Assembly (NCBI GenBank): GCA_051892875.1
Contig: JBJFGR010000020.1
Location: 1 to 64,000, forward strand
Length of the DNA stretch: 64,000 bases
Origin: JBJFGR01 sp051892875
GTDB taxonomy: Bacteria; Pseudomonadota; Gammaproteobacteria; Enterobacterales; Succinivibrionaceae
Reading direction: 5' to 3'
The notes under the pieces are model-generated. The model did not search any database. It saw only the letters and a program-made list of their open reading frames with translations, and had not been told where the DNA came from. Below are positions 24,383 to 32,737 of this stretch, in pieces (position 1 is the first letter of the stretch; every line of letters begins with the position of its first letter). The translations under genes were made by a program, and so were the position numbers.

Positions 24383-25513
24383 TTGAGATTGGAATTTATA
24401 CTAAAAAAAACACAAGGAAAGTCTAGATTAGGTGAAATTCATACTGATAGAGGAATCATTCGTACACCTGCTTTTATGCCAGTTGGAACATATGGAACAG
24501 TTAAAGGTTTGACACCTGAAGAGGTTAAAGAAATTGATGCGGATATAATTTTAGGTAATACATTCCATTTATGGCTTAGGCCTGGTTGCGAAGTTATAAA
24601 GCAACATGGAGATCTTCATGATTTTATGCATTGGGATAAACCCATTTTAACAGATTCAGGTGGTTTTCAAGTTTTTAGCTTAGGAGCATTACGAAAAATC
24701 AAAGAGGATGGATGTTACTTTCAAAATCCTATTAATGGAGATAAAGTTTTTTTGTCACCAGAAGTTTCAATGCAAGTTCAAAATGATTTAGGTTCAGATA
24801 TTGTAATGTGCTTTGATGAGTGTACACCTTATCCTGCAACTTATGAAGTAGCAAAAAAATCGATGGAATTGAGTTTGCGTTGGGCAAAACGTTCCCGTGA
24901 CGAATTTGACAGATTACAAAATCCTAATAATTTGTTCGGTATTATTCAGGGAAGCGTATATGAAGATTTACGTGAAAAATCTTTAATAGAACTTTTAAAT
25001 ATTGGATTTGATGGTTATGCAATTGGTGGTCTGGCTGTCGGTGAAGCTAAGGAAGAAATGCATAAGATTTTAGATTTTATTGTAGAAAAGATGCCTACTG
25101 ACAAACCAAGATATTTAATGGGAGTTGGTAAACCACAAGATATTGTAGATGCGGTATTGCGTGGAGTTGATATGTTTGATTGTGTTATGCCTACAAGAAA
25201 TGCTAGAAATGCCCATCTTTTTACAACAGATGGAATTGTAAAATTACGCAATTCTAAATATAAAAATGATACTAGTTCTTTAGATTCAGAATGCGATTGT
25301 TATACATGTAAGAATTATTCAAAAGCTTATTTACATCATTTAGATAAATGTGGAGAAATGTTAGGTGCTAGGTTAAATACAATACATAATCTTCGTTTTT
25401 ATCAGAGATTAATGCAAAAAATAAGGGAGCAGTTAGAGTTAGGTACATTTGAAAAATGGGCGGAAGAATTTTTTAAAAAGTACCCTTTAGAAGGTAGAAA
25501 TACTAATTACTAA
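24383..25513 (+). CDS. tgt: tRNA-guanine transglycosylase
   Basis: Swaps guanine-34 of tRNA for preQ1. The 376-residue protein (E. coli 375) starts at a TTG at 24383, backed by GAGGA 8 bases upstream and by the right family length; no ATG lies nearby. Visible motifs are TPAFMPVGTYGTVKG, TDSGGFQVFSL, GGLAVGE and FDCVMPTRNARNAHLFT with the catalytic Asp, and a zinc site CDCYTC followed by LHHLDK. It sits between queA and yajC. Confidence 0.96.
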   Translation: MRLEFILKKTQGKSRLGEIHTDRGIIRTPAFMPVGTYGTVKGLTPEEVKEIDADIILGNTFHLWLRPGCEVIKQHGDLHDFMHWDKPILTDSGGFQVFSLGALRKIKEDGCYFQNPINGDKVFLSPEVSMQVQNDLGSDIVMCFDECTPYPATYEVAKKSMELSLRWAKRSRDEFDRLQNPNNLFGIIQGSVYEDLREKSLIELLNIGFDGYAIGGLAVGEAKEEMHKILDFIVEKMPTDKPRYLMGVGKPQDIVDAVLRGVDMFDCVMPTRNARNAHLFTTDGIVKLRNSKYKNDTSSLDSECDCYTCKNYSKAYLHHLDKCGEMLGARLNTIHNLRFYQRLMQKIREQLELGTFEKWAEEFFKKYPLEGRNTNY

Positions 25514-25593
25514 TGCGTATTAGTTTCTTTTTTAATATAATAAGCAAATAGTTAGATTATTGAAAACAAATTTAAAATATAAGAGGTTAATAA

Positions 25594-25968
25594 ATGAATT
25601 TTTTTCCTACAGCTTTAGCAGAAGAAGTGGTTACTCAAAACGTTAATCCTAATGCTCAGGCGCCGACAGGTGATATGTCTGTTTTTGTGATTTTAGCGAT
25701 TGTAATGTTATTTATGTACTTATTTGTTATGAGACCAAACAGTAAAAAGAGAAAAGAGCAACAAGAGCAGTTGAATTCTTTAAAGGTAGGAGATGAAGTT
25801 TTAACAAATGGTGGCATTATCGGTAGGATTCAAAAAATTAGTGATGATAAAGATGTATATACTTTAGAAATTAATGAAACAACATTGATCAAAGTGAAAA
25901 GAACTTATATAGTAAGTCCTTTGCCAAAGGGAACATATTCTGAAAATGTTGTTGTTACAAAAAAGTAA
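25594..25968 (+). CDS. yajC: Preprotein translocase accessory subunit YajC
   Basis: Small inner-membrane partner of SecDF. The 124-residue protein has one membrane segment (about 29-47, FVILAIVMLFMYLFVMRP), followed by the conserved KKRKEQQEQLNSLKVGDEVLTNGGIIGRI. It lies 15 bases upstream of secD, with which it is co-transcribed. Confidence 0.95.
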   Translation: MNFFPTALAEEVVTQNVNPNAQAPTGDMSVFVILAIVMLFMYLFVMRPNSKKRKEQQEQLNSLKVGDEVLTNGGIIGRIQKISDDKDVYTLEINETTLIKVKRTYIVSPLPKGTYSENVVVTKK

Positions 25969-25983
25969 TGTAAGGAGTTTGGT

Positions 25984-27846
25984 TTGTTAAACAAATATCC
26001 ATTGTGGAAGAATATACTTATAATTGTAATTTTATTACTAGGTTTTGTATATTCTTTGCCAAATTTATATGGTGAAGATTTGGCTATTCAGATTTCAGGT
26101 GCAAGAGGTGTAGCTCTTGTAGATACTGATGTTGAAAAGATAAAAAGTGTTATTAATACAGATTGTCCAGAATGTAATATTGAGTTTGATAAAGGACAAG
26201 TCTTAATTAGATTTGATGATAACGATAAGCGTTTAAAGATTAAGGAAAAGTTGCATAAAAACTTAGGTAGTAGCTATGTAGTTGCTTTAAATTTAGCAGC
26301 AGCAACTCCTGATTGGTTAAAAAATATTGGTGCGGCTCCGTTAAAATTAGGTCTAGATTTAAGAGGTGGTCTACACTTTTTGATGGAAGTTGATATGAAT
26401 GAAGCCATTAAAAAGATTCTTGAACAAACAGTGCAAGATATTAGATCTGAGTTAAGACAGCAAAAATTAAGATTGTCAGGTGTAAAAATTCAAGGAGAAT
26501 CTGCACAAATTTTCTTTAGAGATGCAGATATTATGAGGGATGCTAAATCTTTATTGTCTGAAAAACATAACGATTTAAATATTCAATTATTTGATGAAAA
26601 TGATACTAAGTACTTGTTAGTGTCACTAAAGCCTGAAAAAATCAAAGATATTAAAACCAGTGCTGTTGAACAAAATATAAATATTATTAGAAATCGTGTT
26701 AATGAATTAGGGGTAGCTGAACCTTTAGTTCAAAGACAAGGTGCTGATAGAATTGTTGTTGAATTACCAGGTATTGAAGATTCTGCAAGAGCAAAAGAAA
26801 TTTTAGGTGCAACTGCAACTCTCGAATTTAGATTTGTAAATAGTCAAGCAGATATTCAAAACATTTCAGGTTCTCCTCTTTCTTCAAGTGATGAAATTTT
26901 ATATACAAAAGAGGGTAGGCCTGTAGTTGTAAGTAAAAGGGTTATATTAACAGGTGATCATATAGTTGATGCAAAGAGTGGTATTGATAACAATGGTATG
27001 CCTGAAGTAAATATAAGCTTGGATTCTACTGGTGGTGCTATAATGTCCAATTTTACAAAAGATCATATTGGACAACCTATGGCTACAAACTTTATAGAAT
27101 ATAAAGTTGTAGAAAATGAAAACGAAGAAATTACAACAAACTCTAAGCCTAAGTTTAAGAAAGTAGAACAAATAATCAATGTTGCAACAATTCAAGCAAG
27201 ATTAGGTTCAAAATTCCGTATCACTGGTTTGGATAGTCAAGCAGAAGCTCATAATTTAGCGCTACTACTTAGAGCTGGTGCTTTAATTGCCCCTATACAA
27301 ATAGTAGAAGAAAGAAATATAGGACCTAGCTTAGGTAAGCAAAACATTGCTAATGGTATTCAAGCAATGATTTGGGGTTTGTCTTTCCTATTTCTATTTA
27401 TGATTATATATTATCGTGCATTTGGGTTAATTGCAGATATTGCATTGTTCCTTGATTTGATATTACTTGTTGGTATTATGTCTTTTATTCCAGGAGCTAC
27501 AATGACTTTGCCTGGTATAGCTGGTATTGTGTTAACTATAGGTATGGCTGTTGATGCTAATGTACTAATATATGAACGTATAAGAGAAGAAATAAGAAAT
27601 GGAAGAAGCGTGCAACAAGCGATTCATTTAGGGTATGAAAGAGCATTTGTTACAATAGCTGATTCTAATATTACATCTTTCTTTGTAGCATTGATTTTAT
27701 TCCTAGTTGGTACTGGTGCTGTAAAGGGTTTTGCCTTAGTGTTAATGATTGGTTTAGCTAGCTCAATGTTCACTGCTGTAACAGCTTGCCGTGGAATTGT
27801 AAATGCAATTTGGGGTGGTAGAACTGTTAAGAAGTTGTGGATATAG
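25984..27846 (+). CDS. secD: Protein translocase subunit SecD
   Basis: Uses the proton gradient to pull exported proteins through SecYEG and complete release in the periplasm. It starts at TTG 25984 with AAGGAG 6 bases upstream; the start MLNKYPLWKN and PNLYGEDLAIQISGARG match E. coli SecD residue for residue in most positions. The 620-residue protein has the first membrane segment at about 9-27, the periplasmic P1 domain, and five C-terminal segments with TLPGIAGIVLTIGMAVDANVLI. It is followed by secF, whose Shine-Dalgarno overlaps the secD stop. Confidence 0.97.
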   Translation: MLNKYPLWKNILIIVILLLGFVYSLPNLYGEDLAIQISGARGVALVDTDVEKIKSVINTDCPECNIEFDKGQVLIRFDDNDKRLKIKEKLHKNLGSSYVVALNLAAATPDWLKNIGAAPLKLGLDLRGGLHFLMEVDMNEAIKKILEQTVQDIRSELRQQKLRLSGVKIQGESAQIFFRDADIMRDAKSLLSEKHNDLNIQLFDENDTKYLLVSLKPEKIKDIKTSAVEQNINIIRNRVNELGVAEPLVQRQGADRIVVELPGIEDSARAKEILGATATLEFRFVNSQADIQNISGSPLSSSDEILYTKEGRPVVVSKRVILTGDHIVDAKSGIDNNGMPEVNISLDSTGGAIMSNFTKDHIGQPMATNFIEYKVVENENEEITTNSKPKFKKVEQIINVATIQARLGSKFRITGLDSQAEAHNLALLLRAGALIAPIQIVEERNIGPSLGKQNIANGIQAMIWGLSFLFLFMIIYYRAFGLIADIALFLDLILLVGIMSFIPGATMTLPGIAGIVLTIGMAVDANVLIYERIREEIRNGRSVQQAIHLGYERAFVTIADSNITSFFVALILFLVGTGAVKGFALVLMIGLASSMFTAVTACRGIVNAIWGGRTVKKLWI

Positions 27847-27856
27847 GAGGTCGCAA

Positions 27857-28804
27857 ATGTTTCAAATTATAAAATCAGGAACAGTTATTCCATTTATGAA
27901 AATTGCAAAATTAGTGGAATTAATTACAATAATTTTTGTAATAGGTTGTATATCCGTAATTTGCACTAAAGGACTAAATTGGGGATTGGATTTTACTGGT
28001 GGTGTGATTATTGAGGTTCAATATCCAACTGATGCAAATATAGAAAAAATTCGTACAATATTAATAGAAAATGGTATATCTAAGCCAACTGTTCAAAATA
28101 TAGGTACAACTAAAGATTTTTCTATAAGAATTCAACCCAAAGAAGGCGAAAATCAACAGTCAATAACAGAAAAAGTAATTTCTATTATTAAGTTAGATGA
28201 ATCTAATGCTAAAGTAACCCGTTCTGAATATGTAGGCCCTGCAGTTGGTGAAGAATTAGTTACTAGTGGAATTATAGCTATTGTGGTGTCTTTGATTGTA
28301 ACATTAGCTTATATTGCCGCTCGTTTTGAATGGAGAATGGCAACAGGAGCAGTTATTTCACTAGCTTATGACGTTTTTGTAGTTTTAGGAATTTTTTCAT
28401 TTTTACAAGTTGAATATGATTTAACTGTTCTTGCTTCAGTTTTGACTGTTGTTGGTTATTCATTGAATGATAAAATTGTTATATTTGATAGAATTAGAGA
28501 AAATGCATTGAAATTACATAAATTGGAAATGTATGATTTATTTAATTTATCAATAACTGAAACTTTATCAAGAACTATTATAACTTCAGGTACTACGATG
28601 ATTACTGTTCTATCATTATACCTATTTGGTGGGGAAATGATTCATGGATTTTCATTAGCATTGATTATTGGTATAGTGTTTGGTACATTTTCATCTGTAT
28701 ATGTTGCATCTACATGGCCTCTATTGTTAAAGATTCAACGTAAAAATTTATTACCTATGGAAATAAAGAAAGATTCTGAAGAAATCAGTGAATCAATAGG
28801 TTAA
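27857..28804 (+). CDS. secF: Protein translocase subunit SecF
   Basis: Partner of SecD. The ATG at 27857 is chosen because AGGAGG (27845-27850) lies 6 bases upstream, giving 315 residues (E. coli 323); an in-frame alternative start at 27803, inside secD, would be spurious. Recognisable blocks are NWGLDFTGGVIIEV, SEYVGPAVGEEL, and VVGYSLNDKIVIFDRIREN in the membrane domain. Confidence 0.96.
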   Translation: MFQIIKSGTVIPFMKIAKLVELITIIFVIGCISVICTKGLNWGLDFTGGVIIEVQYPTDANIEKIRTILIENGISKPTVQNIGTTKDFSIRIQPKEGENQQSITEKVISIIKLDESNAKVTRSEYVGPAVGEELVTSGIIAIVVSLIVTLAYIAARFEWRMATGAVISLAYDVFVVLGIFSFLQVEYDLTVLASVLTVVGYSLNDKIVIFDRIRENALKLHKLEMYDLFNLSITETLSRTIITSGTTMITVLSLYLFGGEMIHGFSLALIIGIVFGTFSSVYVASTWPLLLKIQRKNLLPMEIKKDSEEISESIG

Positions 28805-28827
28805 TACTTAGTATTTGATAAAGAATT

Positions 28828-28864
28828 AAGGCTAAACTTTTTATAATAGAGTTTAGCCTTTTTT
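28828..28864 (+). terminator. Rho-independent terminator after secF
   Basis: A perfect 11-bp stem, AAGGCTAAACT / AGTTTAGCCTT, with an 11-base loop and then TTTT, 24 bases after the secF stop. Confidence 0.92.
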
Positions 28865-29014
28865 ATTAATGGTATAAATAAATTGTTGGCAATAAAAGAT
28901 AATCTGTGTATTATGAAAATAATATCATTAATGGGTGTATAAGATTTTTCTTGATTTGAAGAATTTTTTTCTTAATTTGTTTGAGAAAAATATATGTTTA
29001 CGGTTGGAAAAATA

Positions 29015-29971
29015 ATGATAATAAATAAGTTTAGTTTTTTTATAGTTTTTATTGGTTTATTTATATTTTCAGGTTGTTCTATAAATAATATTGACGAAAA
29101 TGGAAATGTTATATCGCATATAAAGCCTTCATATATAAAAATAGTAAAACCATATGTTGTTTCTAAGATTGAACAAACAGAATTAATAAATCTTAACCAA
29201 AATTTATCAAATTCTCAATTAAGTAATTTTGAAAAAGCAAAGTTATTATATGAGCGTTCATGTTTATATGAAAAAATGGGATTAAATTTACTATCTTTTT
29301 TGAGTTTAGTTAACTCTAGTAATTACTTTGTTAATTTTGCACCTGTTTATGATATTTTTGGGATGTATGCTACTAGAGAAAACAAATACCTTGATGCTTA
29401 TGAAGCTTTTGATGCGACTTTAGATTTGGATCCAAAATGGTATTCAGCATATTTAAATAGAGGTATTGCTTTATATTATGGAAAAAGGTTTATAGCATCA
29501 AAAAAAGACTTAGAAACTTATTATAATGAGAATAATCAGGATCCATATAGAATTTTATGGTTGTACATTATTAATAGTGCTATTAATAAAGAAAATGCTT
29601 TAAATGAGTTAGAACAACATTATAAAAATATAAATACTCCTTACAGTGAATGGATTGTAAGTTTGATAGAAGTAATATTAGATAAGAGATCAGAACAAGA
29701 TTTTTGGGATCATATTTTTGATGGTGTTCATGACGATAGCGAATTACCAGAAAGGTTATGTGAAGCCTATTTTTATTTAGGAAAGTATCATCAAATTAAT
29801 GATGAAAAAATAATGGCTTTAGATTATTTTAAATTAAGCATGAATACTAATGTAATGTACTATATAGAATATCAGTTTTCAGAAAAAGAGTTACAAATTT
29901 TTACTAAAGAAAATAATAAAGAAACATCAATAATCGTTAGTGATGTTAATAAAAATAAAGAGGATAAATAA
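29015..29971 (+). CDS. nlpI: Lipoprotein NlpI (TPR adaptor)
   Basis: Outer-membrane-anchored TPR lipoprotein that brings peptidoglycan endopeptidases and the Prc protease together. From ATG 29015 (GGA 6 bases upstream) the signal peptide ends in FSGC (Cys21). Resemblance to E. coli NlpI is clear in YAAYEAFD-type and LDLDPKWYSAYLNRGIALYYG blocks, DPYRILWLYI and CEAYFYLGKYHQ. The protein has 318 residues (E. coli 294), with a charged C-terminal tail. In E. coli nlpI follows pnp; here it stands alone between secF and trmJ, with trmJ starting 5 bases later. Confidence 0.88.
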   Translation: MIINKFSFFIVFIGLFIFSGCSINNIDENGNVISHIKPSYIKIVKPYVVSKIEQTELINLNQNLSNSQLSNFEKAKLLYERSCLYEKMGLNLLSFLSLVNSSNYFVNFAPVYDIFGMYATRENKYLDAYEAFDATLDLDPKWYSAYLNRGIALYYGKRFIASKKDLETYYNENNQDPYRILWLYIINSAINKENALNELEQHYKNINTPYSEWIVSLIEVILDKRSEQDFWDHIFDGVHDDSELPERLCEAYFYLGKYHQINDEKIMALDYFKLSMNTNVMYYIEYQFSEKELQIFTKENNKETSIIVSDVNKNKEDK

Positions 29972-29976
29972 ATATA

Positions 29977-30747
29977 ATGGCGATAGTAGATAGCAATATA
30001 ATGGATAATGTTGTTATTATCTTGGTTGATCCTAGTCATCCTGGTAATATAGGATCTGCTGCTAGAGCAATGAAAACAATGGGATTAAAAGAATTAAGAA
30101 TTGTTAAAAAAGAAAATATAATCAATAGCGATTCTATTGCCCTTGCAAAAGGTGCTAGAGATGTTTTAGAATCCGCAAAAATATATAATACATTAGATGA
30201 TGCTTTAAAAGATATAACCCTAGTAGCAGGAACGTCTGCTCGTAGTAGAAGTATAGAATTGCCTTTATATCAACCACATGAAGCAGTTAAAAAAATAGCT
30301 GAACATGTAAGAAATGATAATAAGTGTGCTATTATTTTTGGGAGAGAAAGGACTGGTTTAACTAACGAAGAACTACAACGTTGTGATATACATGTTAACA
30401 TTGATGCAAATCCTGACTATTCATCTCTTAATTTAGCAATGAGTGTTCAAGTTATTTCTTATGAATTACGCCAAATACTAATTACAGATAAAAAAGAGAA
30501 ACCTCCTGTAAATAATGAATTTATTCGTAAACCTACACACGATGAAGTTGAAGCTTATTATGATTTTATAGAAAAAAATTTGCTTGAATGTGGTTTTTTG
30601 AAAGAAGGTCATAATGGCAAAGTAATGGGGCAGATTAGAAGAATATATGCCAAAGCTGATTTAACTTATCATGAATTAAGAATTCTGTATGGAATTTTAG
30701 CGACAATGCTAAAGTATGAAAAAAATGCTAATAGTATTAAATCATAG
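29977..30747 (+). CDS. trmJ: tRNA (cytidine/uridine-32-2'-O)-methyltransferase TrmJ
   Basis: SPOUT-class enzyme that methylates ribose 32 of several tRNAs. The 256-residue protein has the family blocks VDPSHPGNIGSAARAMKTMG near the N-terminus, VAGTSARSR, IIFGRERTGLTNEEL, SSLNLAMSVQ, and the C-terminal dimerisation tail with IRRIYAKADLTYHELRILYG. In E. coli trmJ lies next to iscR-iscSUA; here two small genes lie between it and iscS. Confidence 0.95.
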   Translation: MAIVDSNIMDNVVIILVDPSHPGNIGSAARAMKTMGLKELRIVKKENIINSDSIALAKGARDVLESAKIYNTLDDALKDITLVAGTSARSRSIELPLYQPHEAVKKIAEHVRNDNKCAIIFGRERTGLTNEELQRCDIHVNIDANPDYSSLNLAMSVQVISYELRQILITDKKEKPPVNNEFIRKPTHDEVEAYYDFIEKNLLECGFLKEGHNGKVMGQIRRIYAKADLTYHELRILYGILATMLKYEKNANSIKS

Positions 30748-30771
30748 CAATATAGTATAATATTGAAGATT

Positions 30772-30993
30772 ATGGTCTATCATTATAAAGTTGTAGGTAT
30801 TGATTGTCCAATGTGCGCATTGAATATACAGCCAATATTACATAAACATTTTAATTCAACTGAAGTTTTTGTGAATATATTTACTCATGTAGTAACTATA
30901 AATACTTGGCTAAATATAGAAGATGTAAATTTGACATTGGAATTGTGTCAAAAAGATTTTATGCACAATGTTAGATTTGTTAAATTAGAATAA
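30772..30993 (+). CDS. Small HMA-like putative metal-binding protein
   Basis: The 73-residue protein resembles a single heavy-metal-associated (HMA) domain: a beta strand (HYKVVGI), the metal-binding loop DCPMCALNIQ with a CxxC pair, a helix, and a second strand (VFVNIFTHVVTIN) that matches the HMA pattern for copper chaperones. It has no signal peptide or membrane segment, so a cytosolic location is likely. A TTG at 30763 would add three residues. It lies 20 bases before a Fur-like gene and 24 after trmJ. A copper-type chaperone or a metal-sensing accessory are both possible; the metal is unknown. Confidence 0.6.
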   Translation: MVYHYKVVGIDCPMCALNIQPILHKHFNSTEVFVNIFTHVVTINTWLNIEDVNLTLELCQKDFMHNVRFVKLE

Positions 30994-31013
30994 TTGATGC
31001 TATAGGGTGTTCT

Positions 31014-31487
31014 ATGACAAAATTAAATGACAATAAAGAATACATGAATGAATGTTTTACAATTAATGCTGCAAAGACAGAGTGTATTAAAAAACTTAAA
31101 GAGCAATCAGTTAGATTATCTAAACAAAGATTGCAATTGCTTGATATTTTATTTTCTGGGACTTTTAATTGTACTAAAGAGTTATATTATATTGCTCAAG
31201 AACAAATACCAAATTTAGGTATGTCAACAGTATATAGATTTTTAAAAGTTTTATCAGACTTAGGTATAATATCGAACAATAAAATATTAGATATTAATTG
31301 TTATAATTGTCATTTTAATTTAGCCTCTTTTAAAGACAAAGAAGGTCGTGAGTTAAAAGCTGATGGTTTAAGTATTCAAGAGTTGGTAAGATTAGGATTA
31401 ATAGTTAAAGGACTTATTAAATCAGAAGAAAAGATTGATGTAAAAGTTATAGATGAAGGTTTTTATATAACAGTAAAAGACAAATAA
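31014..31487 (+). CDS. Fur-family-like winged-helix regulator with atypical C-terminal domain
   Basis: Residues about 20-92 match the Fur/Zur/PerR DNA-binding domain: VRLSKQRLQLLDILFSG, CTKELYYIAQ, and the recognition-helix pattern NLGMSTVYRFLKVLSDLGII. The C-terminal part (about 93-157) keeps a dimerisation-like strand/helix order but lacks the HHDH and His-rich metal sites of true Fur, retaining only an NCYNCH cluster. The start has AGGG 8 bases upstream. It is encoded right after the CPMC protein and before iscS, where iscR lies in E. coli. A Fur-fold metal or Fe-S regulator is likely; the ligand is unknown. Confidence 0.6.
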   Translation: MTKLNDNKEYMNECFTINAAKTECIKKLKEQSVRLSKQRLQLLDILFSGTFNCTKELYYIAQEQIPNLGMSTVYRFLKVLSDLGIISNNKILDINCYNCHFNLASFKDKEGRELKADGLSIQELVRLGLIVKGLIKSEEKIDVKVIDEGFYITVKDK

Positions 31488-31567
31488 ACTCATTTCTAGA
31501 ATTTTTTTCAAAAGTGTACGATAATATAAAGTTAATTAATTATTTATTTTGAGTTAACTATATTATT

Positions 31568-32737
31568 ATGAAACTTCCTATTTATTTAGATTATGCAGCA
31601 ACAACACCTGTAGATCCAAGAGTTGCTGAAAAAATGTGTTTTTGTTTGACATTGGATGGAAATTTTGCAAACCCTGCTTCGAAATCTCATGTTTATGGAT
31701 GGCAGGCTGCTGAAGCTGTGGATATAGCAAGAAATCAAATAGCAGATCTTATAGGTGCTGAATCAAGAGAAATAATTTTTACTTCAGGCGCTACTGAGAG
31801 TGATAATTTGGCAACAATTGGAGTTGCTCTAGCTCATAAGAATTCAAATAGAAAAAAAATTATTACATCTATAATTGAACATAAAGCAATATTAGATCCA
31901 TGTCATTATTTAGAAAATTTAGGTTATGAAGTAATATATTTAGTACCTAATAAAGACGGTATTGTTACTCCAGAGCAACTTGAAGAATGTGTTGATGAAA
32001 ATACATTATTAGTAAGTTTAATGCATGCAAATAATGAAATTGGAGTGGTACAAGATATAGCTAAATTAGCAGAAATATCAAAAAAATGTGGCGCTTTGTT
32101 TCATAGTGATTGTGCTCAGAGTGCGGGGAAGATAGATATTAATGTAAAAAAAATGAAGGTTGATTATCTTTCATTATGTGCTCATAAGATATATGGTCCT
32201 AAGGGTATAGGTGCATTTTATGTAAGGCAGACATCTTTAAAACCTGAAGCTATTGTAAAGGGTGGTGGTCATGAAAGAGGAATGAGATCTGGAACTTTAG
32301 CGACTCATCAAATAGTAGGTATGGGGGAAGCTTTTGCAATAGCTAAAAAAGATATGAAAAAAGATAATGTTTATATGCAAAAATTACAGCAAAAACTTTA
32401 TGAAGGTTTTGTTGGAATTGATGGAGTTTATATTAATGGTTCAATGAATAACAGATTACCTAATAATTTAAATGTGACATTTACAGGTGTAAACGGCGAA
32501 AACTTCTTACTTGCTTTAAAAGATATTGCTGTTTCAACTGGTTCTGCATGTACATCGGCTTCATTAAATCCATCTTATGTATTAAAAGCTCTTGGATTAA
32601 GTGATAATGATGCTCATAGTTCAATAAGATTTTCAATAGGAAGATTTACCACAGAGGAAGAAATTGATTTTGTTATTGAGTATGTTAAAAATGAATATTT
32701 AAAACAAAAAATAAAAGGTGATTTATGGAAGATGTAA
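31568..32737 (+). CDS. iscS: Cysteine desulfurase IscS
   Basis: PLP enzyme that mobilises sulfur from cysteine for tRNA thiolation and Fe-S clusters. From MKLPIYLDYAATTPVDPRVAEKM on, written here as MKLPIYLDYAATTPVD, it follows E. coli IscS closely. The PLP lysine is Lys207 (CAHKIYGPKG) and the active Cys328 is in GSACTSASLNPSYVLKALG. It has 389 residues, against 404 in E. coli: it stops at GDLWKM, aligned with PLWEM, and so lacks the last 15 or so residues (ending SIEWAHH in E. coli). Instead of iscU, the next gene is pepB, overlapping by 13 bases. Confidence 0.93.
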   Translation: MKLPIYLDYAATTPVDPRVAEKMCFCLTLDGNFANPASKSHVYGWQAAEAVDIARNQIADLIGAESREIIFTSGATESDNLATIGVALAHKNSNRKKIITSIIEHKAILDPCHYLENLGYEVIYLVPNKDGIVTPEQLEECVDENTLLVSLMHANNEIGVVQDIAKLAEISKKCGALFHSDCAQSAGKIDINVKKMKVDYLSLCAHKIYGPKGIGAFYVRQTSLKPEAIVKGGGHERGMRSGTLATHQIVGMGEAFAIAKKDMKKDNVYMQKLQQKLYEGFVGIDGVYINGSMNNRLPNNLNVTFTGVNGENFLLALKDIAVSTGSACTSASLNPSYVLKALGLSDNDAHSSIRFSIGRFTTEEEIDFVIEYVKNEYLKQKIKGDLWKM

